Position numbers and translations under genes: made by a program
Source of the DNA: Micromonospora andamanensis
Lineage (GTDB): Bacteria; Actinomycetota; Actinomycetes; Mycobacteriales; Micromonosporaceae
Reading direction: 5' to 3'
Assembly (NCBI RefSeq): GCF_016863495.1
Contig: NZ_BOOZ01000035.1
Span: forward strand, 28,243-92,242
DNA: 64,000 nucleotides
The notes under the pieces: model-generated
What the model was told of the DNA's origin: nothing
The model's database searches: none
What the model saw: the letters and a program-made list of their open reading frames with translations, nothing else
Shown here: piece after piece, positions 33,386-41,329 of the stretch
Numbering within the stretch: the first letter of the stretch is position 1
Layout: the number at the start of each line of letters is the position of its first letter

Positions 33386-34566
33386 CCTCGTCGGTGGCCG
33401 CCACAGACTCGTGGAGCGGACGTTTCCGGCTCTGGGACAGCTATTTCGCGCTGGCGGGTGCCGGGGTCGCTCTGGTCGTGGCCGCCGACACGTGGTGGTC
33501 GCCGGTCGCCCGCGTCGGTTGCCTCGCGCTGTTCCTCGCCCTGGCCGGCTGGTACCTCGGCTTCGGCCGCAGGCTGATGCGCGAATCCATCGAGGACTGG
33601 CGGGGCTACCTCTACCTCGCCGGAGTGGCGCTGCTCTACGTGCCTGCGGTGCTGCTCAACGGCAACGCCTCGTTCCTGTTGTTCGTGCTCTGTCCGCAGA
33701 TGTTCATGGTGCTGCCGGGCCTGCCGGCGGTGCTCGCGGTGGTGCTGTTCAACTCGGTGCACATCGTCGTGCTGGCCACCCGTCTGCCGGACCTGGGCGA
33801 CCTCGTCGCGCCGCTGCTGGTCGCGGTGATGATCGTGTTCGTCGTCTGCGTCCTGGGGGTCTGGTCGCAACGCACAGTCGACGAGAGCGCCCGACGAGCC
33901 GACCTGATCGCCCAACTGGAGCGGACCAGGGCCGAGCTGGCCGAACTGTCCCGCCAGGCGGGGATCGCCGCCGAACGCCAACGGCTCGCCGCCGACATCC
34001 ACGACACCGTCGCACAGGGCCTGTCCAGCGTGGTGATGCTCGTCCAGGCCGCCGAGGCCGACCTGGACGGTGCGCCGGACCGGGCCCGTCAGCACCTGGC
34101 GCTGGCCCGGCAGACGGCCCGGGACAACCTGGTCGACGTGCGGACGCTTGTCGCCGCGTTGACGCCCGCGCAGCTCACCGGTTCCCCGCTGGAGCAGGCG
34201 CTGCGTCGGCTGACGGAGCGGTTCAGCCAGGAAACCGGAGTGCCGACGACCTGTGTCGTCTCCGGCACCGGCCCGGCGCTACGCACCGACCTGGAGGTGG
34301 TGCTGCTCCGCGCGGCACAGGAGGCGCTGGCCAACGTCCGACGGCACGCCGACGCCCGGGCGGTGGCCGTCCTGCTCCGCCACGACGACAGGCAAATCGC
34401 CCTGGAGGTCGCCGACGACGGGACCGGTTTCGACGCCGACGCCGCCACCGACGGCTTCGGTCTGGCCGGGCTGCGAGCCCGCGTCGAGCAGGCCGACGGC
34501 TCGCTCGTCGTACGCTCCACACCCGGCGTGGGCACGACCATCCGGGTGGAGGTGCCCTACCAATGA
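33382..34566 (+). CDS. NarL-class sensor histidine kinase
   Basis: A 394-residue kinase. The first ~155 residues contain about six membrane helices with hardly any extracellular loops, typical of intramembrane-sensing kinases linked to ABC exporters. HisKA_3 follows with the phosphorylation motif RQRLAADIHDTVAQGLSS, then HATPase with N-box AQEALANVRRHADA and G-box VADDGTGFD. GTG at 33382 overlaps the permease stop (GTGA). An alternative GTG at 33343, with GGAGG upstream, would add 13 residues. The stop overlaps the response-regulator ATG. Confidence 0.93.
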   Translation: MTSSVAATDSWSGRFRLWDSYFALAGAGVALVVAADTWWSPVARVGCLALFLALAGWYLGFGRRLMRESIEDWRGYLYLAGVALLYVPAVLLNGNASFLLFVLCPQMFMVLPGLPAVLAVVLFNSVHIVVLATRLPDLGDLVAPLLVAVMIVFVVCVLGVWSQRTVDESARRADLIAQLERTRAELAELSRQAGIAAERQRLAADIHDTVAQGLSSVVMLVQAAEADLDGAPDRARQHLALARQTARDNLVDVRTLVAALTPAQLTGSPLEQALRRLTERFSQETGVPTTCVVSGTGPALRTDLEVVLLRAAQEALANVRRHADARAVAVLLRHDDRQIALEVADDGTGFDADAATDGFGLAGLRARVEQADGSLVVRSTPGVGTTIRVEVPYQ

Positions 34567-35180
34567 TCACTGTGCTGCTGGTGGACGACCATCCCGTGGT
34601 CCGGGCCGGTGTGGCCGGCATGCTCGCCGGCGCCGACGACATCACGATCGTCGGTGAGGCAGGTGACGCATCGGAGGCGGTGCTCCTCGTCCGCCACCGA
34701 CGCCCTGACGTCGTGCTCATGGATCTACGGCTTTCCGGCGGTGACGGGGTCGACGCGACCATCCGGGTCCTCGCCGAGTCACCGCGTACCCGGGTGGTGG
34801 TGCTCACCACCTACGAAACCGACGCCGACATCCTGCGCGCCGTCGAGGCCGGTGCCACCGGCTACCTGCTCAAGGATGTCGCACGACACGACCTGATCAC
34901 CGCCGTACGCACTGCGGCGCGCGGCGGCACGGTGCTCGCTCCGTCGGTGGCCACCCGGCTGCTGCGCCAGGTCCGTCGGCCGGCCCGGGGCACGCTGTCC
35001 GCCCGGGAGGTGCAGGTGCTGCGTCTCGTGGGCCAAGGGCTGTCCAACGCCGAGATCGGCCGCGAACTGCACATCAGCGAGGCGACAGTGAAGACCCACC
35101 TGTTGCGTACCTTCAACAAGCTCGACGTCTCCGACCGCACCGCAGCAGTCACCACCGCGATGGCTGCGGGCCTGCTGTGA
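34563..35180 (+). CDS. LuxR/NarL-family response regulator
   Basis: A 205-residue regulator. The receiver domain has acidic D8-D9, phospho-acceptor D54 (VLMDLRLSGG), Thr in VVVLTTYE and Lys in GYLLKD. A C-terminal LuxR HTH (LSAREVQVLRLVGQGLSNAEIGRELHISEATVKTHL) follows. Translation is coupled to the kinase through an ATGA overlap. It is the last gene of the four-gene ABC/two-component operon and likely controls it. Confidence 0.96.
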   Translation: MITVLLVDDHPVVRAGVAGMLAGADDITIVGEAGDASEAVLLVRHRRPDVVLMDLRLSGGDGVDATIRVLAESPRTRVVVLTTYETDADILRAVEAGATGYLLKDVARHDLITAVRTAARGGTVLAPSVATRLLRQVRRPARGTLSAREVQVLRLVGQGLSNAEIGRELHISEATVKTHLLRTFNKLDVSDRTAAVTTAMAAGLL

Positions 35181-35241
35181 ACCGGGTCCGGACGGTGAAT
35201 TTCCGGTGGCCGGCACCGGCGGCGAGGTGGCACGCTGACCG

Positions 35242-35733
35242 GTGATGGAGATCAGGATCGCGACCGCCGACGACTGGCCCGGCATCTGGCCCTTCCTACG
35301 GGAGATCGTCGCCGCGGGTGAGACGTACACCTGGCCCCGGGACGTCGACCTGGCGCGGGCCCGGCAGATGTGGATGGTGCCTGCGCCCGGCCGGACCGTG
35401 GTCGCCGTCGACCGGGACGGCACGGTCCTCGGTTCGGCGAAGCTGACAGCCAACCAGCTCGGTCCCGGGGCGCACGTCGCCAATGCCAGTTTCATTGTCG
35501 CGTCGACGGCGGCCGGGCGCGGTATCGGGCGGGCCCTCGGTGAACACGTGCTGGAGCTGGCCCGCGCCGACGGCTACCGGGCGATGCAGTTCAACGCGGT
35601 GGTGGCCGTGAACACCCGGGCGGTCGCGCTGTGGCGCTCCCTCGGCTTCGAGGTGGTGGGTCGGATCCCGGACGGCTTCCGGCACGCCACGAATGGCTAC
35701 GTCGACCTGCTGGTGATGTACCGGCGGCTCTGA
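35242..35733 (+). CDS. GNAT-family N-acetyltransferase
   Basis: A 163-residue acetyltransferase. The acetyl-CoA-binding motif is STAAGRGIGRALGEHVLELA, preceded by the VAVDRDGTVLGSAKL and ANASFIV strands and followed by VNTRAVALWRSLGFEVVGRIPDGF. This is the phosphinothricin-acetyltransferase-like branch, but the substrate is uncertain. GTG 35242 or the adjacent ATG 35245 could be the start. It stands alone between the response regulator and a HAD gene. Confidence 0.9.
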   Translation: MMEIRIATADDWPGIWPFLREIVAAGETYTWPRDVDLARARQMWMVPAPGRTVVAVDRDGTVLGSAKLTANQLGPGAHVANASFIVASTAAGRGIGRALGEHVLELARADGYRAMQFNAVVAVNTRAVALWRSLGFEVVGRIPDGFRHATNGYVDLLVMYRRL

Positions 35734-35776
35734 GCCGGCGCACCGGCTGTCTCGGGCCGCCGGATAGCCTGGGCCG

Positions 35777-36367
35777 GTGACACTGCCCCTGCCGACCGGC
35801 GAGTTCCAGGCGTACCTGTTCGACTGCGACGGCACGATCGTCGACTCGATGCCCCAGCACTACACCGCGTGGCGGGACACCCTCGACCTGTGGGGTTGCG
35901 CCTTCCCCGAGGACCTCTTCTACGCCTGGGCCGGGCGACCGACAGCGGACATCGTCGTCGCCCTCAACGAACAGCACGGCCTGGACATGCCGGTGGAGAC
36001 CGTGGTCGCCCACCGGGAGTCCCGCTTCCAGCAGCTCCTGCCCACCGCTTCCGGCATCCCGGGAGTGCTGCGGCACATCGACGACGCCCACGGACGCATC
36101 CCGTTCGCCGTGGTCTCCGGCAGTACCCGGGAGGCCGTCACCGCCTCGCTCACCGCGCTGGGCATCCTCGACCGGTTCGACGTGCTGGTCTGCGCGGGCG
36201 AATACGCCCGCCCCAAGCCCGACCCGGAGCCGTTCCTGCGCGCCGCCGAACTGCTCGGCGTACCGCCGACGTCCTGCCTGGTCTTCGAGGACGCGGACCT
36301 GGGCATCGAGGCCGCGACCGCCGCAGGCATGGCCGCTGTCCGGGTGCCGCCGCCCCGCCGGGGCTGA
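35777..36367 (+). CDS. HAD-family sugar-phosphatase / phosphomutase-like hydrolase
   Basis: A 196-residue HAD subfamily IA protein. Motif I is YLFDCDGTIVDSM with the nucleophile Asp, motif II is FAVVSGSTREAV, motif III Lys lies in YARPKPDPEPFLRAA and motif IV is CLVFEDADLGIEAA. The size and cap resemble beta-phosphoglucomutase and fructose-1-phosphate phosphatase (YqaB). A small sugar phosphate is the likely substrate. GTG start. Confidence 0.92.
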   Translation: MTLPLPTGEFQAYLFDCDGTIVDSMPQHYTAWRDTLDLWGCAFPEDLFYAWAGRPTADIVVALNEQHGLDMPVETVVAHRESRFQQLLPTASGIPGVLRHIDDAHGRIPFAVVSGSTREAVTASLTALGILDRFDVLVCAGEYARPKPDPEPFLRAAELLGVPPTSCLVFEDADLGIEAATAAGMAAVRVPPPRRG

Positions 36368-36634
36368 GCGGAGCACCGCCAGCTTGCTCAAGATATCCGC
36401 AAGTTGCGTGGTTCACAGTTCTCGACCAGGTAGGAAAACGTCATCCTGATGACACCGGTGCCGGCGACCGTGTCGCCGCCCCGCACCGGTCGCCTGAACG
36501 GGGGATCGCGCTCCGCCACCAACGGCGCTGGCGTAGCGCGGTCAGGGGGCACCGCACCGGGTTCCGGCCCCGGTCGTGGTGTCGGTGTCCGCACCTATGC
36601 TGCCGTCGACCCCTGAAGGAAGGCGGCCGACGTC
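36368..36634. other. Intergenic region with a 14-bp palindrome
   Basis: 267 bp without a gene. The only notable signal is GTCATC-CT-GATGAC at 36440-36453, a perfect 6-bp-arm palindrome 182 bp before the AlkZ-like gene. It could be an operator, but no regulator is linked. Confidence 0.35.
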
Positions 36635-37759
36635 ATGGCACCTGCCGGTACGACCGCGCTGAGCGGTCCCGAGGCCCTCGCGCTGCGGATGACGAGCCTC
36701 CTGCTGCGCCCCCACCCCACCACCGCCGCGCCGACGAGCGTGGCCGACGTGGTCGAGTGGTTCGGTGCCATGCAGGCACAGGACCTGGCCAGCGGCATGT
36801 GGTCGCTCGGCGTCCGGCTGCCCGGGGCCACCCACGCCGACGTGCACGCCGCCCTGGAGCGCCGGGAGGCGCTGCGGACCTGGCCGATGCGCGGCACCAT
36901 CCACCTGGTTCCGGCCCGCGACGCCCGCTGGCAGTTGGAGCTGACAGGCGTACGCGCGCTCGCCGGTGCGGCGAGGCGGCGGGAGTTCCTCGGCCTGTCG
37001 GAGGCGGAGGCGGACCGCGCGGCCGAGGTGCTCGGTGAGACCCTCGCCGGCGGCGGCCGGCTGACCCGCGCCGAGTGCGTGGCCGCGCTTGTCGCGGCCG
37101 GCATCGACGGCGCCGGCCAGCGCGGCTACCACCTGCTGTGGTACGCGGCCCAGCGCGGCGTCACCTGCATCGCCCCCAACGTCGGCACCGAGCAGACCTT
37201 CGCGTTGCTCGACGAGTGGGCACCAGACCAGCGACAGCTCGACCGCGACGAGGCGCTGGCCACCCTCGCGCTGCGCTACTTCCGCAGCCACGGCCCCACC
37301 ACCCGGCAGGACTTCGCCGGCTGGACGGGCCTCACCGCCGCCGACGCCAAACGCGGCATCGCCGCCGCCGGTGCCGACCTGACCACAGTCCTTGTCGACG
37401 GTGCCGAGGCGGTCCTACACACGCCGCTGCTGGACGCACCCCGCATCGAGGTGGCGGACGTGCTCACCCTGCCCGGCTTCGACGAGTACCTGCTCGGCTA
37501 CAAGGACCGCGCGCTGATGCTCGACCCGGAGCACAAGCAGGCCATCATCCCCGGTGGCAACGGTGTCTTCCAGGCCACGGTGGTGATCGGTGGCCGGGTG
37601 GTCGGCACCTGGAAACGCAGCCTGGCCAAGACCCGCGTCACCCTGACCGTGCACCCGCTCGTCGACCTCGACCCGGCCCGACGCGAGCAGGTCGAGCAGG
37701 CACTGCACCGGTACGCCGACTTCCTCGCCCTGCCGCCCCGGGTCAACTGGAGCGACTGA
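36635..37759 (+). CDS. AlkZ/YcaQ-like winged-helix DNA glycosylase (HTH_42)
   Basis: A 374-residue winged-helix protein of the HTH_42 family. It carries a Q-hydrophobic-Q motif, Q47-A-Q49 in FGAMQAQD, at the site that is catalytic in AlkZ/YcaQ glycosylases, which unhook interstrand crosslinks and excise bulky alkylated bases. Further family blocks are LRTWPMRGTIHLVPARDARW, YHLLWYAAQRGV, LPGFDEYLLGYKDRAL and NGVFQATVVIGGRVVGTWKR. AlkZ proper protects producers of azinomycin; other members are of unknown duty. The ATG at 36635 follows GAAGGA. The 3' end overlaps the convergent small membrane gene. Confidence 0.85.
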   Translation: MAPAGTTALSGPEALALRMTSLLLRPHPTTAAPTSVADVVEWFGAMQAQDLASGMWSLGVRLPGATHADVHAALERREALRTWPMRGTIHLVPARDARWQLELTGVRALAGAARRREFLGLSEAEADRAAEVLGETLAGGGRLTRAECVAALVAAGIDGAGQRGYHLLWYAAQRGVTCIAPNVGTEQTFALLDEWAPDQRQLDRDEALATLALRYFRSHGPTTRQDFAGWTGLTAADAKRGIAAAGADLTTVLVDGAEAVLHTPLLDAPRIEVADVLTLPGFDEYLLGYKDRALMLDPEHKQAIIPGGNGVFQATVVIGGRVVGTWKRSLAKTRVTLTVHPLVDLDPARREQVEQALHRYADFLALPPRVNWSD

Positions 37760-38000
37760 ACCGCGATCCGACCACGGCGGTCAGGCTGGCGAGCCCGGCC
37801 AGCACCGCGACCGGCCCGCCAGGTCCGAGCGACGGACGGACCGCCGGGACGACCGGGCCGAGGAACACGTCGGCGTAGTTGGTCATGACGACGACGGCGG
37901 CCACGATCGTGACGGCACCGAACCCACCGGCCACCAGCGGCAGCCATCCTCGACGGCCCGGCTCGGCGACGGCGGCTACCCGAACGACGACCACGGACAT
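37743..38000 (-). CDS. Small membrane protein, unknown
   Basis: An 85-residue protein with two probable membrane helices (LPLVAGGFGAVTIVAAVVVM and PVAVLAGLASLTAVVG) joined by a Pro-rich external loop (FLGPVVPAVRPSLGPGG). The ATG at 38000 has GGGAGG just upstream, which makes it preferable to longer in-frame starts. It overlaps the AlkZ-like gene by 17 bp on the other strand. No domain is recognised; the call rests on the ribosome-binding site and the two helices. Confidence 0.55.
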   Translation of the reverse strand: MSVVVVRVAAVAEPGRRGWLPLVAGGFGAVTIVAAVVVMTNYADVFLGPVVPAVRPSLGPGGPVAVLAGLASLTAVVGSRFSRSS

Positions 38001-38216
38001 CGCGCCTCCCACCAGTTTGCGGACCATGCCATGACGCGACGCCGGCCAGCGGCGTGGACCGGGTCGGCGACACGCCCGGACGGGCTCGCCGAGCTCCGGG
38101 ACCGTCCGCTGCGAACTCTCTCGGGCGGGAAGGCGCGGCCATGCGAGCAGAACGCTCGCCTCGATCGGGATGGCGGATGCCGACATTCCGCGTCAGGCGA
38201 CCGCCCGCGACAGCGT

Positions 38217-39086
38217 TCAGGACCTCGGGTCGGCGGTCAGGAAGGCGCGCAGGGTTTCGGCGATGGTCGGCCAGTCGGGGGCGAACTCGTGGAAGTGGTG
38301 ATCGGCCTGACTCTCGATCAGGTCGGCTCGGGGTATCCCGGCGACCAGGGCCTCGGCGTGCGCGAACGGCACCGCACCATCGCGACGGCTGGCGATCACC
38401 AGGGCCGGTTGGGTGACCTGCGCGGTGAGGTCATCCCGGGGGCGCAGGTCGTTGCGGAAGCCGGTGCCGGAGCGCATCCGGGAGAAGAGCCAGACCAATC
38501 GCGTACGCTGCGCCGGGGTCAGCCCGGCCAGCACCTGGTCCGCCGGCGGGGTGGCCAGGCCGGCGAGCAGTTGCCGCAAGCCCCGGTCCGGCGACCGGCG
38601 CAGCAGTGACCGCATCCCGCTCCACGTCATCCCCTCGGTGCGGGGCGAGAACATCAGCCCCGCCAACAGGCGGGTTCGCCGGTCCGGATAGGGCAGCGGC
38701 CCCACCGCGCCCTGCAGGATCAGCCGCTCCACCAGGCCCGGATGACGGGCCGCGAAGGCCACCGCTGTCGGCCCGCCCGCAGAGATGCCGACCGCCGCCG
38801 TGACCCGCTCGACGCCCAGGTGCCGGCACAGGTCAGCGGTGACGTCGGCGAAGGCGGGCACGGTTGTCCCGGTGGTGACAGGAGTGCGGCCGTACCCCGG
38901 ACGCGACGGCGCCAGCACGGAGAGGTCCGCCTCGGCGTAGACCCGCTCGTCCAAGGTCAGACCGGCGCGCATGTGGCCACCGTGAAACACCACGACGACC
39001 GCGTCCCCGCGCCGGTCCAACCGATACTCCACAGGGCCGGCGGACAGGGTCACGGTGTTCGTCGGCCGCTCCATCATGGAGGTCAT
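38217..39086 (-). CDS. Alpha/beta hydrolase
   Basis: A 289-residue alpha/beta-hydrolase fold protein. The oxyanion strand is VVVFHGGHM, the nucleophile elbow is GISAGGPTA, the acid is likely in VIASRRDGAVPF and the catalytic His in ADHHFHEF. LSVLAPSRPGYGRTP is the classic N-terminal block. The substrate is unknown. Its ATG overlaps the stop of the upstream DUF2867-like gene (ATGA), so the two form an operon probably controlled by the TetR-type operator at 39606-39623. Confidence 0.9.
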   Translation of the reverse strand: MTSMMERPTNTVTLSAGPVEYRLDRRGDAVVVVFHGGHMRAGLTLDERVYAEADLSVLAPSRPGYGRTPVTTGTTVPAFADVTADLCRHLGVERVTAAVGISAGGPTAVAFAARHPGLVERLILQGAVGPLPYPDRRTRLLAGLMFSPRTEGMTWSGMRSLLRRSPDRGLRQLLAGLATPPADQVLAGLTPAQRTRLVWLFSRMRSGTGFRNDLRPRDDLTAQVTQPALVIASRRDGAVPFAHAEALVAGIPRADLIESQADHHFHEFAPDWPTIAETLRAFLTADPRS

Positions 39087-39586
39087 CGGCTCGACACCCC
39101 GCTGGGGGTCTTGCCCGCCGTGATCCGGGACGTCGCCTTGCGCAGCACGCCGGGTACGAGCCGGCGGTGCAGGGCCGACAGCGGGGGCCAGATCAGGTGC
39201 GCCAGCCAGCGGTCGTAGCGTAGGAATGTTCCCAGAGCCACGCTGTCGCCGGAGGCTTGGACGACCAGGTTGGCGGTCAGGAACCACGAAGCAGCCTCGA
39301 GTCGGATCCATTCCGCACTCTGCTCGCCGATCTGCCAGCCGGCGACGGTGTTCGCCGACGCGGTCCGGCTGAGCCGCAGGCCCAGCAGGCCCCGCCACAG
39401 AAACAGTTCGATGGCGTCGGGCGTGTCACCGAACATCACGCGGGCCCATCGTTCGACTGTCGCGGCGGCGTCGGTCGGCAGCACGAAGTGGTCGGCGTAG
39501 TCGATCCGGGACAGGGAGCTGAGGGTACGCACCGACGCGGGCACACGTTCGACCCCGATGGTGCTGACGGTGGCGCCTACGGTCAT
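39083..39586 (-). CDS. DUF2867-like protein
   Basis: A 167-residue protein with the compact alpha/beta look of DUF2867/SRPBCC-like proteins: a conserved SRIDYADHFVLPT start, a WARVMFGDTP helix, SAEWIRLEAASWFLTANLVVQ strands and FLRYDRWLAHLIWPPLSALHRRLVP. Such proteins are often linked to TetR regulators and hydrolases or quinone-type oxidoreductases; function unknown. It is first in a two-gene operon 20 bp downstream of an 18-bp palindrome. Confidence 0.72.
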   Translation of the reverse strand: MTVGATVSTIGVERVPASVRTLSSLSRIDYADHFVLPTDAAATVERWARVMFGDTPDAIELFLWRGLLGLRLSRTASANTVAGWQIGEQSAEWIRLEAASWFLTANLVVQASGDSVALGTFLRYDRWLAHLIWPPLSALHRRLVPGVLRKATSRITAGKTPSGVSSR

Positions 39587-39605
39587 GGGGACAGCTCCAT
39601 TCGTA

Positions 39606-39623
39606 ATATACGGTGCCGTATAT
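39606..39623. promoter_or_regulatory. 18-bp palindromic TetR-type operator
   Basis: ATATACGG-TG-CCGTATAT is a perfect palindrome in an AT-rich promoter patch between the DUF2867-like operon (minus) and the damaged TetR gene (plus). This is the standard location and form of an autoregulatory TetR operator. Confidence 0.8.
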
Positions 39624-39678
39624 AACTACTGTAGCGAGCAGATTCGGTGGTGTATACAACAGGACGAGGCGAGACGCA

Positions 39679-40027
39679 GTGGCTGTCACCCGCACGCCCC
39701 GCGACAGTGGATCGAGGAGGGTTGCTGCCGATCGACCTGTCGATCCGGACCTGGGCGCGGCGCGATGAGGTGGTCGCCGAGCGGCTGCGCGCGGTGGACA
39801 ACCGGCGGATGGCGCTGCTGCGCCAGATGATCGGCGCCTTCTGTTCGGACCCGGAGGAGATCGGGGCCCGCGCCCTGCTCGCCTTCTGCCTGGGGATCGG
39901 CGTGCACTTCCTGGCCGCCGATCACGAGCAGCGCACCCGAAGTGAGGTGGCTCAGCGTGCGGTCGACCTGTTGTTCGATCGCGCGCCGCGCGCCGCAGCA
40001 GCCGAAACGGCGGCGCGCAAGCGCTGA
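39679..40027 (+). pseudogene. TetR-family regulator, HTH deleted (pseudogene)
   Basis: Only the effector/dimerisation half is intact: from about 39722 the frame reads LLPIDLSIRTWARRDEVVAERLRAVDNRRMALLRQMIG, a standard TetR C-terminal domain, ending at 40027. The normal N-terminal DNA-binding helices are missing. A GTG at 39679 begins VAVTRTPR, and a second frame at 39702 reads RQWIEEG; together they resemble the opening residues of such regulators, followed directly by the C-terminal half in a third frame. This looks like a frameshift plus a deletion of the HTH. If anything is translated, it cannot bind DNA. Confidence 0.75.
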
Positions 40028-40040
40028 TGTCCCCAGCGTG

Positions 40041-40078
40041 AGGCTGGCCAGTACGGTCGAGCGACCCTCGGCCAGCCT
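40041..40078. repeat. Inverted repeat after the TetR pseudogene
   Basis: AGGCTGGCC and GGCCAGCCT (9 bp, perfect) flank 20 nt that can pair further. It is probably the old terminator of the tetR gene. Confidence 0.55.
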
Positions 40079-40202
40079 GCTGAGGGGTTGCCGCTGCGGA
40101 CAATCAGGGCTGTAGCTGGCCGAGGGAGGCGACAACATCAGGGGTGATGTCGCATCAAGCCGCTGCGAGGCAGCAACATCCCCGTAGTTGCAGGCGGCGC
40201 GG

Positions 40203-40320
40203 TGAGCGACGAACGCGCGCCACGCGGACGGGGCGAAGGTCGACGCGGGCCGCGGTCGGCCCCGTTGTTCTGCCCACGGCAGAGATCCTTGGCCGCGCCG
40301 CGCCACCGCTGCTTGGCTGG
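40203..40320 (-). pseudogene. DUF397 gene remnant
   Basis: On the minus strand the text STFAPSAWRAFVAHRA matches the conserved C-terminal end of the intact DUF397 gene at 44827-45018 (AFPPSAWRAFVAQVTDRA). The bases 40206-40233 are identical to 44849-44876 over 28 nt. Upstream (QRWRGAA then NNGAD) only faint likeness to the DUF397 N-terminus survives, and the frame runs on without the proper stop. No XRE partner is present. Confidence 0.6.
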
Positions 40321-40325
40321 GCACC

Positions 40326-41318
40326 ATGCAGACACTGGTGCTGGGCGGGACGGCGTGGCTGGGGCGGGAGGTGGCCCGGCAGGCCGTCGACCGGGGGCAT
40401 ACCGTCACCTGTCTGGCCCGTGGGGAGAGCGGAGCGGTGCCGGACGGCGCGGTCCTCGTCCGCGCGGACCGCAGCGACCCGACGGCGTACGACGCGCTGC
40501 GTGACCGTGACTGGGATGCCGTCATCGAGGTGTCCTGGCAGCCCGGCTTCGTCCGGCAGGCCCTGCGCGCGCTTGGCGACCGGGCCCGGCACTGGAGCTA
40601 CGTCTCGTCGGTGAACGCCTACGCCAGCCACGACGTACCCGGCGCCGACGAGACGGCAGCCACAGTGCCGGCGACGGCTCGGGACACCGTCGACCGCGAG
40701 GAGTACGGCGAGGCGAAGGTGGCCTGCGAGCAGCTCTCCACGACCGTGGTGGGCGATCGGTTGCTGGTGGCCCGCGCCGGGCTGATCGGCGGTCCCGGCG
40801 ACCACACCGACCGTTCCGGCTACTGGGTGGCCCGGGCCGCCCGCGCCCCCGAGGCGCCGATGCTGGTGCCCCGCACCCCCGATGCGCCGACGCAGGTGGT
40901 CGACGTCCGCGATCTGGCGGCCTGGCTGCTGGACAGCGCGGCGGCCGGCACGGTCGGCACGTTCAACGCGGTCGGGCCGGTGGTGCCCTTCGGTGAGTGG
41001 GTCGCTCTGTGCCGGGCGGTCGGCGGGCACACCGGTCCGGTGGCCGACGCCGACGCCGACTGGCTGGTGACCCAGGGCGTGGCCCAGTACATGGGCCCGG
41101 AGTCGCTGCCGATGTGGCTTGTCGAACCGGGCTGGTCCGGCTGGTCGGCGCGCAGCGGCGCGGCGGCCGTCGCCGCCGGGCTACGTCACCGGCCGCGCCC
41201 GGACCTGCTGGCGGACACCCTCGCCTGGGAGCGGGAGGCCGGGCTGGACCGGGACCGGCGCGCCGGCCTGAGCGCCGGCCGGGAGGCCGAGCTGCTCGAC
41301 ACCCTGGGCCGGGGCTAG
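40326..41318 (+). CDS. NAD-dependent epimerase/reductase-like protein
   Basis: A 330-residue extended-SDR/Rossmann protein. The dinucleotide motif is VLGGTAWLGREVA (residues 5-17), and SYVSSVNAYA followed by EEYGEAKVACEQ supplies Ser and the Y-x3-K pair (YGEAK). VVDVRDLAAWLLD and GTFNAVGP are typical of NAD-dependent epimerases/dehydratases acting on sugar nucleotides or flavonoid-like substrates. No pathway neighbours are present. Confidence 0.88.
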   Translation: MQTLVLGGTAWLGREVARQAVDRGHTVTCLARGESGAVPDGAVLVRADRSDPTAYDALRDRDWDAVIEVSWQPGFVRQALRALGDRARHWSYVSSVNAYASHDVPGADETAATVPATARDTVDREEYGEAKVACEQLSTTVVGDRLLVARAGLIGGPGDHTDRSGYWVARAARAPEAPMLVPRTPDAPTQVVDVRDLAAWLLDSAAAGTVGTFNAVGPVVPFGEWVALCRAVGGHTGPVADADADWLVTQGVAQYMGPESLPMWLVEPGWSGWSARSGAAAVAAGLRHRPRPDLLADTLAWEREAGLDRDRRAGLSAGREAELLDTLGRG

Positions 41319-41329
41319 TGGGCCGACCG

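Noticed and set aside
30952..35180. Natural-product gene cluster around the ABC exporter
   Set aside because: No biosynthetic core enzyme (PKS, NRPS, terpene, RiPP) is present between wrbA and the response regulator.
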